From contig OZ038485.1 of NCBI GenBank assembly GCA_964036315.1, positions 75,691,460 through 75,755,459 of the forward strand: 64,000 bases of DNA, read 5' to 3'. Shown in pieces: positions 31,659 to 43,037 of this stretch. Position numbers and translations under genes: made by a program. The DNA is from Acanthosepion esculentum (Eukaryota; Mollusca; Cephalopoda; Sepiida; Sepiidae). Numbering within the stretch: the first letter of the stretch is position 1; each line of letters begins with the position of its first letter. Below the pieces are notes generated by a model. It was not told where the DNA came from. It did not search any database and saw nothing but the letters and a program-made list of their open reading frames with translations.

Positions 31659-34300
31659 GCTTCACGGGACAGCTGCTCCTCTCCCTGGTTTGATAACCCA
31701 CCAGCAGGGACCAAATCTCTGAGGGAAATGTTCAATTGTCTCCTCTTGGCATGCTGGATGTGCATGGAGAGTGGGTTCACCTTGAGCAGTTCCACCATAC
31801 TCACAAGAGAAGCATACTTGCTTTGTCGAATGTGGTTTCTAAGTAAAACAGTACCTGGCTGGGAGATCTTGGCTGAACTTTGCCTTGGAAATTTAAAAAA
31901 ACTTTCATGCAGTGTTACATTTGTCCTTGTATAGAATAGTATTCTTATAGCATACAGAGCCTCGGTTATTACATCTTCCCAATGTCTAATCAGAAGGTTT
32001 TGGTTTTCAAGCGCTAACTGTATAGTTCTCCATATTATGTTATTGTATCTCTCGCACAGTCCATTCCCATGAAGATTGTATGGGGTAGTCCAGCTTACAG
32101 CCACTGCACCTGTACCAATAGGAATCTTCTTAGTTAATCAGCCATAAAAGAGGTCCCACAATCTGTATGAATATAAGCTGGCACTCCAAATATCTAGAAC
32201 AGTGAGCAAAGACAGTATATGACCGTTGTTGCACTTACATCTGAACAAGGAAAGGTAAAAGGGAATTTTGAGTACTCATCAACAACAATAGATTTTTTCC
32301 AGGATTTAGAAGGAAAAGCTCAGATTTAGATGGAAATGCTCAGCCTCTCAAATGGCTGTGTAGCTTTTACTAGGGTTCCCAGTTTGGGTTTGTAGAACCT
32401 AACTGATTGTTATTCATTTCACATCCTAAACTGAAAAAGGCAAATTCCAGCTTCAAACTACATGCATCATGATGCCTGGATGACAGAGATCATTATGAAC
32501 CTTTTGTAGATCTTTGGTGCTATTTATTAATCCACATGCTCTTGACAGTGCATCCACCATTGCATTTTTCTTTCCCGACCGATAGAAAACGTCAAATGAA
32601 AAAGAGGAAAGCTCGACCTTCCATCTTGCTATCTTTTCATTTTTTTTATTTTGCTTGACATCTTGGGATTAAACACAAAAGAGCTTGACTTTTGGTTAGT
32701 GACTAATTTAAAGCAGTGACCAATTAAGAAATGTTGCCATTTTTTAGCACCTCAATTATGGCATAAGCCTCCTTTTCAACGGCTGAATATCTGCACTCAG
32801 ATTTTGACAATGTTCTGGAGAAGAACACTACATGGTGCCCAGATTGCCTTAATGCAGTAGCTATATTGTAGTTAGAAACATCTGTTTCTATTTCTAGCAG
32901 AATGTCAGGATTCACCATAGGATGGTTGAGTTGGCAATATCTCTTTTTAACCCCTCAAAAGTTTTAACAGCAGAAGAAGGTAAAGGAAATTTAGTAATTT
33001 TCATAAATGGGTGTATTTTTTCCAGAAAATTAGGGCATCATTGAGAATAATGAACAAACATACCCATGGTTCCTTGCAAGGTGGCTATAGCATTGGGAGT
33101 AGGCAGTTTTAACAGTGGTTTAAGCTGTTCCAGGTCTGGCTTCAAGATTCCTTTACCCACAATATATCCAAGTAGTCTGATGGTTGTTGACCCATAAGAA
33201 CTCTCATTCTGGTTGAGTGTAAGATTATATTTCTTGACAGCTGCCAAAACTATTTTAGGTTGTGATTTTGGTCAGCCCTGTCATCGCCGCACACTGTCAC
33301 AAAAATAACTACAAGGTACCTTTGCCTACATAGATAACTATGTAGGCAAAGGTGCCTTGTAGTTTTTCTTCAAGAATTATTTTATCAAGAACTCACTGGA
33401 AACTCTGTTAGTGACCCCAAACAGAACTGATAAAGTCATCTGCAGACTTTAAAAGCCATATAAGTCTTATCTTTAGGGTCTATAGCTACTTGGTGGTAAG
33501 CACTCCTTAGGTCTAACATGCTAAATATTCTGTATTTGGCAATCTTGTTTATCATCTCATCAATATGAGGTATAGGGTTTGCATCCAGGATGGTATACCT
33601 ATTTATAGTGTGGGATTAGTCTTTGACCATCTTTTTTATTATTATCGGAGGACATTATTAATACTTGTGCCTTCCATGGTGATCTGCTCTTAAATCTTGT
33701 TATTTCTGCTTGAATAAATATTTTGTCTTCAAGTGGATATTTTTGAGATTTGGTGGCCACTGGTTTACAGTTTTTGGTTAAGTTTTTGAAAAGAGAGGGG
33801 TATTGTACATTTATAGCAGCCAAGCCCCAGATGTTCAATGCTGGTTTAGGGACCCCAAAAGGGAGATTAATATTAAAATGCTGTTTGAGGAAATTGTGGC
33901 CCAGTATGACATTGCAGCACAGATTTGGCATCATGAAAAAAATGATGTTTGATTCAACTCTAGGCCAGCCAAAATATATCCTCTAACCTGCGAAGATAGT
34001 GAAGCATTCACCATAGCGACCTGACTGTTACAATGTATGATTTTAAATCTGTCTCTTTTTGCAATATCAGCTCAAATAAAACTCTCTGAGCCAACTAGAG
34101 CATTCATTTCTACCCCGTTTATTTTTATCATTAATATAAACTTTGAAAGACATTTAGGGTTTGCAGTTGATATGATACTTGTCGCAATAAGAGCATTCAA
34201 ACCAGGTAAAAAAATGCTTCCTGTACCTGTGGAATTTAGTTTCCCTGGCTGGGCAACACCTGGGATATAGTTTCAGATCACAAAAATAAAAATTTCATCT
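31659..34300 (-). pseudogene. Pol of copy B (protease to integrase)
   Basis: Collinear with copy A. Protease remnant without D-T/S-G near 34080-34140. Linker NVILGHNFLKQHF (33934-33599). RT with the foldback at the YxDD position (about 33309-33366). RT end AAVKKYNLTLNQ ... LQGTMGMFVHYS (33247-33038), where copy A has a stop (CAATGA) that copy B lacks. RNase H EIETDVSNYN (32918-32724). Integrase end with GLCERYNNIIWRTIQ (from 32104). Stops elsewhere match copy A. Confidence 0.83.
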
Positions 34301-34479
34301 GGCTCCAGCACTAGCAGTGTATGCAGTGTCTTCTGGAGAGAAATAATTTTGAACTGGCAAAGGCAGGCAGGAATGAGGAAGTCTGTCATAGAGGACTGTC
34401 TTTTTTCCCTGTTTGGGTTGATGGAACTGGTGAACTAGTAGGCGTGTGATACTTAGTATTTAGTGAGTCTTTGATAAAT

Positions 34480-34905
34480 TTGTCCTTTGCCTGATCTGCT
34501 GTCGTCGCTCGAAAGTCACAGTCTCAACTCAAGTTTTTTAAGCACTGAAGATACTGTTCTAACCTCTCTTCAGAGGAGTGGCAGCAAGTTGCTAATACAT
34601 GCCAGGCAAATATTACATTTCTTCTCTTCACAAAAATGCCATCTAAAACATAGATGGCACTCTGGTAAGTTTTGCAGTGAGAAATATTGCTATATATGGA
34701 TATGGACACATGGTGAATTAGCAGGTTAAGTCTATCCATATCAGTAATAGGAGTAGATGGACTGTTTTCCAGTCCATCTACTCCTATTAGTCCAAGCAAG
34801 AATCCAACAAATAACCATTTCCAATATTGCCAGGCATCAGTAGAAAATGGGTCTGCAGAGTCCAAGTCGAGATGTTCTGGTTTAAGGTATTTGTCCATAA
34901 TACAT
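34480..34905 (-). pseudogene. Gag of copy B
   Basis: Same capsid region as copy A (DAWQYWKWLFVGFL ... EERLEQYLQCLKNLS, down to 34524). It contains an extra in-frame 18-bp segment encoding six added residues around GLIGVDG. That segment is the inverted copy of the sequence just downstream. The leader between LTR and gag is less deleted than in copy A. Confidence 0.78.
34743..34791. repeat. Foldback inverted repeat unique to copy B
   Basis: Arms 34743-34764 and 34770-34791 (22 bp, one mismatch, spacer TTTTC). Copy A at 19288-19330 has only the downstream arm and a 4-bp ACTG/CAGT stem at the same site. Confidence 0.93.
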
Positions 34906-35046
34906 TGTAATAAAAACTTGGAGTCTAGTTCAGCATAATGTGCCTTTATTGAACATGACTGAAGAGTCTTGCCATTTTGACTATGATGGCGTGACTTATT
35001 TATACAAATCATAAGATAGTGGAATTAATCAGGTTGTCTTACCACA
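34906..35046 (-). repeat. 5' LTR of copy B
   Basis: 141 bp with TATA-like GTATAAATAAGTC and AATAAAGG on the minus strand. It is followed inward by a TGTATTATGGACAAATACC leader that in copy A is altered. Confidence 0.83.
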
Positions 35047-37059
35047 TCATGTTTTAACATTTTTTCTTGTTGTCTTTTTTAAATTTCTATTTTAAAGAAC
35101 ATGATTTCCAAGACCCTCAACTTCACACTTTTAACTAATTTAAATGGTAATAGGATCTATTATATAAATATTACTTTTATTACTGACAATATATTTTATT
35201 CATTGATAGATCTGAAGCTTTTGTTTTTGCAATAGAATTTTGTTACCCAGAATTTATATGTTTTTGTGATATCTTTTTAGTGGCAAATTGTAGAGTTGTC
35301 AAGTTTTGTGCATCCTGTTTGATTTCTGAATAAGAAGCACTTCTTTTATCCTCTTCTAAAAATTGATTGGCCACAACCCTTGGCAAAAGTATAGAATTAG
35401 TACACTGAGTGGATGTACACTGATGCTTTTTATTTAGCAAGAAATAAATAAACATATAATAAAACACAAAACCTTTTTTATTTAACAGCTGAAAAATGTG
35501 GCTTCATAAAATATACTTCAAACAAGTTATATTAAATTATTTAAATTAATGATATAATTCTTTTTTCAAACCATGTAGCGGAAAATATGATTGAATAATC
35601 CAATGGAGAGGACAAATTATGGAATGATCTTAAAAGTTTCTTTCCTAAAACTAATACCAGCATTTTTCATACTTCTTTTCATAGCTCAGACTTTTTAGGA
35701 CTAATTTTTGCTGCAATAGATTTCAGTATATGAATAATAGTTTTAATAGGTTGTAATCTATGCAAAATGGGAAGAGTAAGGAATGATAAGGAAAAATAAT
35801 TAAAATATTTCTTATATTTTCATATTAATGTTTATATTGTCCCACTAGTTGTTGAGTCAATCACCTTTCTATATTATCATTAGATCAAAACAGCCAAATC
35901 TATGATGCTGTGTTCTCTAAATTATTGTTCCAATTTTAAATTATTGAAACTGAAACACAAAACCTATCTTGACCTAAAATTAAGGGTCAAAGAATAAATA
36001 AAATCAAGTTATGTTTGAGTATACACATCTTGCATTCAAATAACTTGTGGTTGAAGAGAAAAATAAAAATAAAATGTACAGCTCATCAATCTTCAGTCAA
36101 TGAGCTAGAGAAATTTGAGCAGAGAGTGGAAGCAAAAAAAGAGAAGACGAACAAGTCAAAACAAGAAGAGACGATAAGAACAAAGACTGTTACTTAATTG
36201 AAACTACATTACACAAATCTTGGGTGTGTTTTTTAGTCAGATTTGATTCATAAACAAAATTAATTGAAGAAGTATTAAAAATAATATTCCCTTTGGTTTC
36301 TGTAAAATTGTTCTACTTTGGTAGCAAGTCAACAAGTTTATTCTGAAGAATTCTTCAAAGAACTGATTCACTGAATTACTTTGCAATTTAATTTTGATTA
36401 TAGAAGTTCTTGTCTTTAAGTAAGTTGCTTAAAAGTGATATCATAAGAGAGAATTCAGATGAATAGTAGACTACTTGTTCAATATCATTGCACTTTAGTA
36501 ACTTTGTTGTTTTTTTCAGGTATTACCATATAATTAAATATCTTTTCTATTCACCAAACAAGGCACTATTTGAGTTTGAATGAAATATTTCAAGCTGAAT
36601 ATTTGTGTGCATTATTTCAAGAATCCATTTAGAGGATCCATCACATGTATCATAACATTTCAAGAATAATAGTAGTTGATATTTTAATATTCTTATCTAT
36701 ATATAGCCATTATACACATCTTTTTCTATTAGTGGATAAATCTATTTACTATTTTCACCACAAGTGATGGCATTTAACAAAAACAGACTAATTTCATATT
36801 AAATATAATTATTGATGACTTTTTCCATCTATTTTTTACCATACTCATTTAAAAAAGGATCTATTTCTTAATTTTTTTTAATTACTATTCACATAGAAAT
36901 AATTTAACATATTTTCAGTTGATACATTAAAGCTTACTGTGAATTTTCTAAGGTTTTATGATCATTTTCTACCAAAACCTTTGTCTTTTTCATTATTGTT
37001 GATTTTAGCCAACTTCTCACCTGGATTTCTAAACTCTATTTGCATATTTTTGAAGCCAA
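35047..37059. other. AT-rich intergenic DNA
   Basis: No element or gene recognised. Chance frames at 35243-35467 (minus) and 36015-36197 (plus, Lys/Glu-rich end) lack family features or splice context. Confidence 0.5.
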
Positions 37060-37545
37060 AATCTTTCTGTTCATTCACTAGCAGATATTAAGGTTCAACT
37101 TGAACACAAAATCCAAAGAAAAATCTGCAATGTTATCAGTCCATACATGGCATCTCAGCTTCAGTCACTTTTCCATTGCTATTTTCTATAAGTATTTTCA
37201 TGGTAATTGTTCTGATGAGCTTTCATCTTTGGTACCTTGATTTCATGAATTTAAATGCAATACAAGATTGGTAGCCAAATCACGTCATTTTATTGTTGAA
37301 ATTGTTAAGCATAAGCATAAGGTCTGTGCTAACAGTTTCTTTTCTACCTGTTACTTGCTTTCCTGTCAAGTTTGAACTTCAAAACTTTTAATGCAATGTC
37401 AATCATCATCTTCCTCCTCCTTGAATCCTGCTCTTTTTTAATGCCCTCTCCCTCAATGTTTCTTCAGTTTCTTTCATTCTCAGTCACCCTTTGCATCTTA
37501 GTGGCTTTATCAAATGAAAATGATTAAAAGATGAAATGATTAGAA
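37060..37545 (+). pseudogene. LINE 3' fragment
   Basis: Starts at EHKIQRKICNVISPYMASQLQSL, the C-terminal region after RT in this LINE. It continues in broken frames (FNAMSIIIF near 37390-37410) into the 3' non-coding part near 37500-37545 (GTGGCTTTATC, GATGAAATGATT). It is 5'-truncated. Confidence 0.82.
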
Positions 37546-39683
37546 AAAACAGTACGATCATCAGTTGAATTTTCCATATTTGCCTATAATTGTAAAAAAT
37601 ATTTAAATGAAGTTAATTTTTTATTGAATACTGAACAAATTATGCTTAAAAATAAAATAAAAAATGTTGCCATTTTTTAAAATGTTAAAACTTATGCTAA
37701 AAACAATATACATATAATATATATTGACTAGCATTTTGTTGTCAAGGAAAATATTCATTTCTACAGCGAGAAAAATAAATGCAAATGCATAATGCTCGCT
37801 TGTGATTTGAAGTTGGTCATTTTTTGAATTGCCATGTTATGTCACATGAGACCTAGAGTTGTAGGGGCAGCATATGTAGTGCAGCTGTAGAAACAGTGGG
37901 TGTGTCTAAGGCAAGGTAGCCTGACAAAGCCCATCCTTCTTCAGGCTGATTTTGAATTCAGAATTTTCTTTCTCTGAGGTTGGTTTGTATCCAAAGGCAA
38001 AAGATCCCAGTTTGTCTTACTGTTTAATCCATAGCTGAAAGAAGATGGTTTTATTGTAAAGTAAACAAAAGAGAATCAACAAGAATTTGAATGCACTTTT
38101 CCAATTCCACTTTCATGCCAATATACACAGCCTACACACCTTTTTAGAATTGCACTTTGTAGCAAAAAGATTGAAATTAAGTTTATATTTTCTTTGATTT
38201 CTATAAAGTTCTTTTTTATAGTTCTTTTCCTTCTTTAATTTTTTTTGCATATTAATTTTTGACTTTGTTACCTTTGTATTGTTTACATTCATATATGATT
38301 AATATTTTATGGGGAATAAAATAAATCTGCTTTTTATTTGTGAAATTTGAATAATATTTATATCATCAATGAAGTTAAACACATGCACTCATCTATGCAT
38401 GCCTGTATGAAATTTTATTCATACAGATTTTTCTATATATATATATATATATATAGTCTGAATAATGTAAATAATCATACAGATTTGTTTAGAAAGATTT
38501 TACCAAATGTTTTAAAATAAATTATTTTATACGAGAGTGTTGAAAGTTCTCAGTCTAACTCACTTCTCAAAGTCTAACCAAATGTCAGAAGAATTGTTTT
38601 GAATCCCTTTTTGATCAGGCTGAGAATTTTTCAGCAACCCCTGATAATATGTATGACACAAATACAGTGATCTAGATATGATTTAAATAGATGTAAAATC
38701 ATAAATTTTCATTTAAATATTCCTATTGTACTTTTATAAAGATACTTTTATAAAATATTAAATTTCTTTTGTGGACTTCTATATCCATGGAAATTCCAAG
38801 CGATTCTTCTTAATTTAGCTTTATGTTGATGTTTAGATATTTCCACTGAATCAGAGTATAGGAATTTCACTGCCTGACCTAGAGATTGATCTCACAGTCA
38901 GGAGATAACATCATAATGTTTAACCAATATTTATATCTACTAAATTATTGCCTTATAATAGAATTAAATGGTGAAATTTTGATACCATGAACTTAACATC
39001 AAAGGTGTCTAATTCTATGCTAGGTTGTCAGAGCCAAGCACTACATTGATTTTATCAATTACCTTATTCTCCAATGTTGTTCTCTATTATTTTATCATTG
39101 TACACTTCTAATAAAAATATAAGATCAAATCTCTAATACATTATTTAACTTCAGATGTTGTCAATCACTTCTAGCCAGTGGGTTTGTGACTTTGGGTCAT
39201 TCTCTCAATATAGAGCATACATTCTCATATGGATATATGATACTCTCCTTATGGGGTGGAAGTTTATATATGTGTCTATTATTATCATTTTTCCCCACAT
39301 ATTTATATCCTAGAGGCAGCTAGGTCAACCACATGTTTATCTATCAGGGTCAGTCACTGACATCCTTTCAGGAGCAGATCTGCAGTTGGTAGCTAGGAAA
39401 TCTCCCAGGTCAACTAGTCAATGCAGCTAGCTTCTTTGATGTCATACTGAATGGCATCATCTGATTTCAGTCCTATACTACACATTATCTAATATAACAG
39501 GCACTCAAAGAAGGCAGGAGAGTAAAATAACTGTAACATTGTGACCACCAAATTAATGACACCTGTCACAATGAAATTAGTGTGTAGTTTATAATAAGAG
39601 TAAAAAAGATAATAACCCTATATAGGCATATGGATTATATTCTGACTCATTTTTGACAGGCTTTAAAATATTTTTGCTTTCAG
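37546..39683. other. AT-rich DNA upstream of the SLC17-like exon
   Basis: Contains a TA microsatellite at 38434-38456, a SINE fragment (38836-38940) and nothing else recognised. If the exon at 39684 is real and spliced from an upstream exon, this is intron or promoter DNA. The acceptor tract TTTTTGCTTTCAG lies at 39671-39683. Confidence 0.45.
38836..38940 (-). mobile_element. SINE head fragment, subtype beta
   Basis: On the minus strand it contains the head and first body words of subtype beta (CACTGCCTGACCTAGAGATTG and TTCCACTGAATCAGAG on plus). Truncated. Confidence 0.6.
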
Positions 39684-39889
39684 ATTTCAGACAACAATAT
39701 TTACAAAAAGTGCTATGGACACGGGTAGCCAGGAACTTGATGAACTCTGTGACAAGAGGTCAGCTATGAAAAGGTCATACAGTGAAGAACTGAGTAGCAA
39801 CACAATGGCTGACCCATCAGAAAATAAGTGCTATGAGTTTTATCTACCCAAACGATACATTCTTGCATTCATGGCCTTTCTTGGTTTTG
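39684..39889 (+). CDS. Candidate first coding exon of an SLC17-type (vesicular glutamate/sialin family) transporter
   Basis: An exon-like block: a pyrimidine-rich acceptor ending CAG at 39681-39683, ATG at 39715, 58 full codons, then donor GTGAGTATATC at 39890 after the first base of a glycine codon (phase 1). The N-terminal 40 residues are hydrophilic and Ser/Glu-rich, as expected for a cytosolic tail. They are followed by CYEFYLPKRYILAFMAFLGF, which resembles the start of the first membrane helix of SLC17 anion transporters, where an (L/I)P(R/K)RY segment leads into a hydrophobic helix. SLC17 members load glutamate, sialic acid or nucleotides into vesicles or lysosomes, or carry phosphate. 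No following exon was recognised in the window, so family and direction rest on about 20 residues. The frame beyond the donor (to 40035) is intron read-through. Confidence 0.6.
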
Positions 39890-40190
39890 GTGAGTATATC
39901 TTTATATTTTTCATAGAATTAAGTTTCATTTATCAAAAAGAAAAACATTTTAATTTAAATAATGGTGTTAATAAAATAGTCTTAAATTCTTTTTACTGTG
40001 TTTTAATTTTTCTTTTCTCAAGTATCTTTTGGTAAAGATTTTTCATAGACCAAATAATTAGACTGAACCTTATGGATGACCAGGAAAATACAATTATGTT
40101 TATATGTCTATTCGCAGGGTAGAGAATTTGGAAGTTAATACCTTTCCCAGATTTAGATTATGAAATTATCTACAGCACTAGACTATTTAA
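39890..40190 (+). other. Start of the putative first intron
   Basis: AT-rich sequence after GTGAGT. No second exon is recognised before the LINE fragment that follows. Confidence 0.4.
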
Positions 40191-40660
40191 ATGTTAAAAA
40201 TCTTCCTGTCAGATCAAAGCTGTTGTACCTGTCCATGTATGAAAAGCAAATTGGATGCTGCTACAAATAAGTTTTTGAACACTGGACAATGGAAACATTT
40301 TACTTTCAAAATGTGTTCTTGCATATTATGCAATGATGATAAACTGAAAACTCATCAATTTACAGTAGAAATTGCTAGATGTAACTGCAGATACTGTGTT
40401 ATCAGTTTCTTCTCTCACATTTCTTGCTTGTTTAATTCGCTACTAGCCTCTTGCCTTTCAGTTAAATTTGATCTTCAAGAAGTAAATGCAATGTCAATCA
40501 TTATCTTTTGTCTTCTTAATTTCTATTCTTTTATTGTTCTCTTTCCTTAATAATATTTTTTCTTTATTTCATATTCTTTCACACCCAACAACTGCTTGCA
40601 TATAAGTTACTTTATTGCCTTGTTTGGGGTGAAATGATTAAAAAAATGACTGGTTAAAGA
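40191..40660 (+). pseudogene. LINE 3' fragment
   Basis: Matches the end of the LINE coding region (HQFTVEIARCNCRYCVISFFSHIS, VNAMSIIIFCLLN) and the 3' terminus (GCCTTGTTTGGGGTGAAATGATT, about 40617-40640). It lies about 300 bp downstream of the candidate exon, so if that exon is real the fragment is intronic. Confidence 0.83.
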
Positions 40661-41924
40661 TGGACTTAGAAAATATTTTATTCATCCATCAGAATTTATG
40701 TGTACACTTTGGCTAATTATATTTTGGTGTTTTGTCCCTAACTTTTTTGATAATAAAACATCAAAAGTATTTAGAGCATCCAATCTATTAGTGCCTGCAA
40801 GGCTTTCCGGGCTATGAAGCATTTTAAAACCTTAAACAAATTTTAAGATTAATTCTTAAAATTCCGAAGCATATTTAATTATTTAAAATATTAAAATTAC
40901 AGAGTTATATTTTATAAAAATTTAAACAAGTACAAGTGTAGTAAATATTAAAATGACTCCAAATGTAAAAACAAATGACTGATCTAAAAATGTTATAAAA
41001 TATTGAAAGCTGAGTAAAGACAAAAAAATATTTTAAAATGATTTTATATCAAATACCAAAATTTAATACATGCAAATGTTAAAAATATTTTACATACTAT
41101 GATGATAGTGGCAGTAACTTAAGATATTTTAAAAGTATCAAACCATTACAAAGTAAATTTGAGAGATATAAGAATAAATATTGAGAAAAATTTTTGTCAT
41201 ATGAAATACTGAAATGTATACTTTGTAATTAAAAACTTTTTAAATTAGAAATTCAAGCAGAATTTTTTTAGTTGCATAGCAATGATGATGTTGATGATTA
41301 TAAACGCATATTTATTTCTGGCTTAAGAGTATTAAATTTCTGTTTCAATAAAATGTCAACTCTGTTTTTCTGTTTATAAAATGTGAGTTGTAAAGATTCT
41401 TGTTTATTGTTCTTTTAAATTGTGTGCATTGATGAGCAAACTCTCATATGACAAAATCAATCATGCATAAAGATTTTATATTTGAGTAATCAACTTAATC
41501 CATTATGCTTGAGAAGTGCTTTTAATCAGCACTCATCATAACAATATTTCTGGAAATGAAAATTTAAATGACTTATAAATTTATCTGTCTTAAAACTAAT
41601 CTGACTAAATTATTTTGTACTGGATAAATGAAAAAGATTTTGCTTCAAAATTCCTTTATTTAACAACCAAGCAGAGTTATATGTTATATTCTTCAAACAT
41701 GTGTTAGAACTATCAAAGACATTGTACTTTTATATCATTTTAGTTTTTAATACTAAAATTCACCCAATAACAGGCTCAAGAGATACACAAGGTAGAAGGT
41801 TACTGTAATGATGAATGAAAAAAGAGATGATAGAAAGTGAAGATTATGAGGGTAAGCGGATAATGATTGATAAATACCACATATGGTTGCAAGAGTAACA
41901 AATGAAACAGCAAATAAAAGTAAA
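40661..41924. other. Very AT-rich intergenic or intronic DNA
   Basis: Dominated by AAAATATTTTAAAA-like words from 40850 to 41240. No feature recognised. Confidence 0.5.
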
Positions 41925-42140
41925 CATGTTAAAATATAAATTATCTGTATTGCCAGTTGTAATGAATTAAGGCAGAATGTCTCTTTTGGGAGTGAGGGAA
42001 GTGACCTGGGGAGAGTTGCTTATGTATGGGCCTGGCTTTGAAGCTTGCGTCAGGTTGACCACTAATGAACTCTGTGATTGCCTGTCTATTGCTTTGAGTT
42101 TTGCTGAGCAGGGCGCTGCAGGGACTGTGGGCAATTTTCG
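41925..42140 (+). repeat. Unnamed interspersed repeat, copy 2
   Basis: Counterpart of 31235-31440 (TTGCCAG, CAGAATGTCT, GAGTGAGGG, GGGCCTGG, CGTCAGGT, TTGCCTG, TGTGGGCA). Here it leads directly into the ~340-bp tandem repeat, so it may be the less diverged start of that larger unit. Confidence 0.5.
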
Positions 42141-42930
42141 TTCCGAGCTCAGGTTCCCACCTTAAAAACTGACCTTGTGTCACAACTTGTCTTAGTAAGG
42201 AGACAGAGTGTGTAAATTGCTATAAAGTTGTTTGTAACACGTTTCTTTATCATCTCTCAGTTGCGTCTCTGTCTTTGGGAAGAGTGCACTTAGGGGAAAC
42301 TCTGTCAAAGGACATATTCACAACTGAGGAAGATTATACTGAGAGGTGCCCAGCCCTGGGGAACAGCTGCCTGAGTCCGCACCCTCTCATTGCACCAGAA
42401 AGAGAGATCAGTATTCGCACCAAGGCCAGCACAACCGATGGTTGTGGGGCTTTGGGGAACTTTTATTCCTGATCCAGGTGTACGCGCTTGGGTCCCCACC
42501 TTAAAAACTGTCACAACTCATCTTAGTGGGGAGACACAGTAAATACCTAGTGTGTAAATTGCTATAAAGTAGTTTATAACACATTTATTTATCACATCTC
42601 TCAGTTGCATCTTTGGGCAAGATGTGCTCAGGAGTGGCACTGTCAGAGGACAGAGTTGCAACTGAGGAAAATCATATTGAGAGATACCCAGCACTAGGGA
42701 ACAGCTGCCTGAGGTTGTGCCCTCTCATTGCACTAGAGAGAAGGATTGGTGCTCACACTGAGGCCAGTACAACCAACAGTTGCAGCGGGTTGGGGAATTT
42801 TTGTTCCTAGCCCAGGTGTATGTGCTGGGCTCCCCACATTAAACCGACCTTGTGTCACAATGCAACTTTGTGGGGGGTCAAGTAAATATACTAAATTGCT
42901 ATAAAGTAGAGTTAAGCCCTTTTAACCCCA
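42085..42930 (+). repeat. Tandem repeat, period about 340 bp, about 2.5 copies
   Basis: The word GTAAATTGCTATAAAGT recurs at 42212, 42554 and (as CTAAATTGC) 42891. Other landmarks repeat in the same order: TCTCAGTTGC, CAACTGAGGAA, GGGAACAGCTGCCTGAG, CCCTCTCATTGCAC, CACCTTAAAAACTG. Units are GC-richer than their surroundings. Short plus and minus frames follow the repeat and show no conserved reading. Confidence 0.85.
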
Positions 42931-42966
42931 GAATTGTGGGAGAATTGAGCTTCAATTTTGCATTTA

Positions 42967-42970
<4 letters not shown>

Positions 42971-43031
<61 letters not shown>
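42971..43031. repeat. (AT)n microsatellite
   Basis: About 61 bp of pure AT dinucleotide. Confidence 0.97.

Positions 43032-43037
<6 letters not shown>

Larger units (their letters stand above)
31659..35046 (-). mobile_element. Ty3/gypsy element 3 copy B, inverted and 3'-truncated
   Basis: On the minus strand it begins with a full 141-bp LTR (35046-34906; TGTGG...ATTACA). It runs through gag and pol and loses homology to copy A at 31659, within the pol tail (after the SREA codons), so the 3' LTR is missing. The internal sequence is nearly identical to copy A by eye (about one difference per 100-200 bp in stretches compared), including the dead active-site foldback. The LTR differs from the copy A LTRs at roughly a tenth of positions. 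Left and right flanks are unrelated to copy A flanks. Confidence 0.9.

Noticed and set aside
35243..36197. Short frames at 35243-35467 and 36015-36197
   Set aside because: Chance frames in AT-rich DNA without family features.
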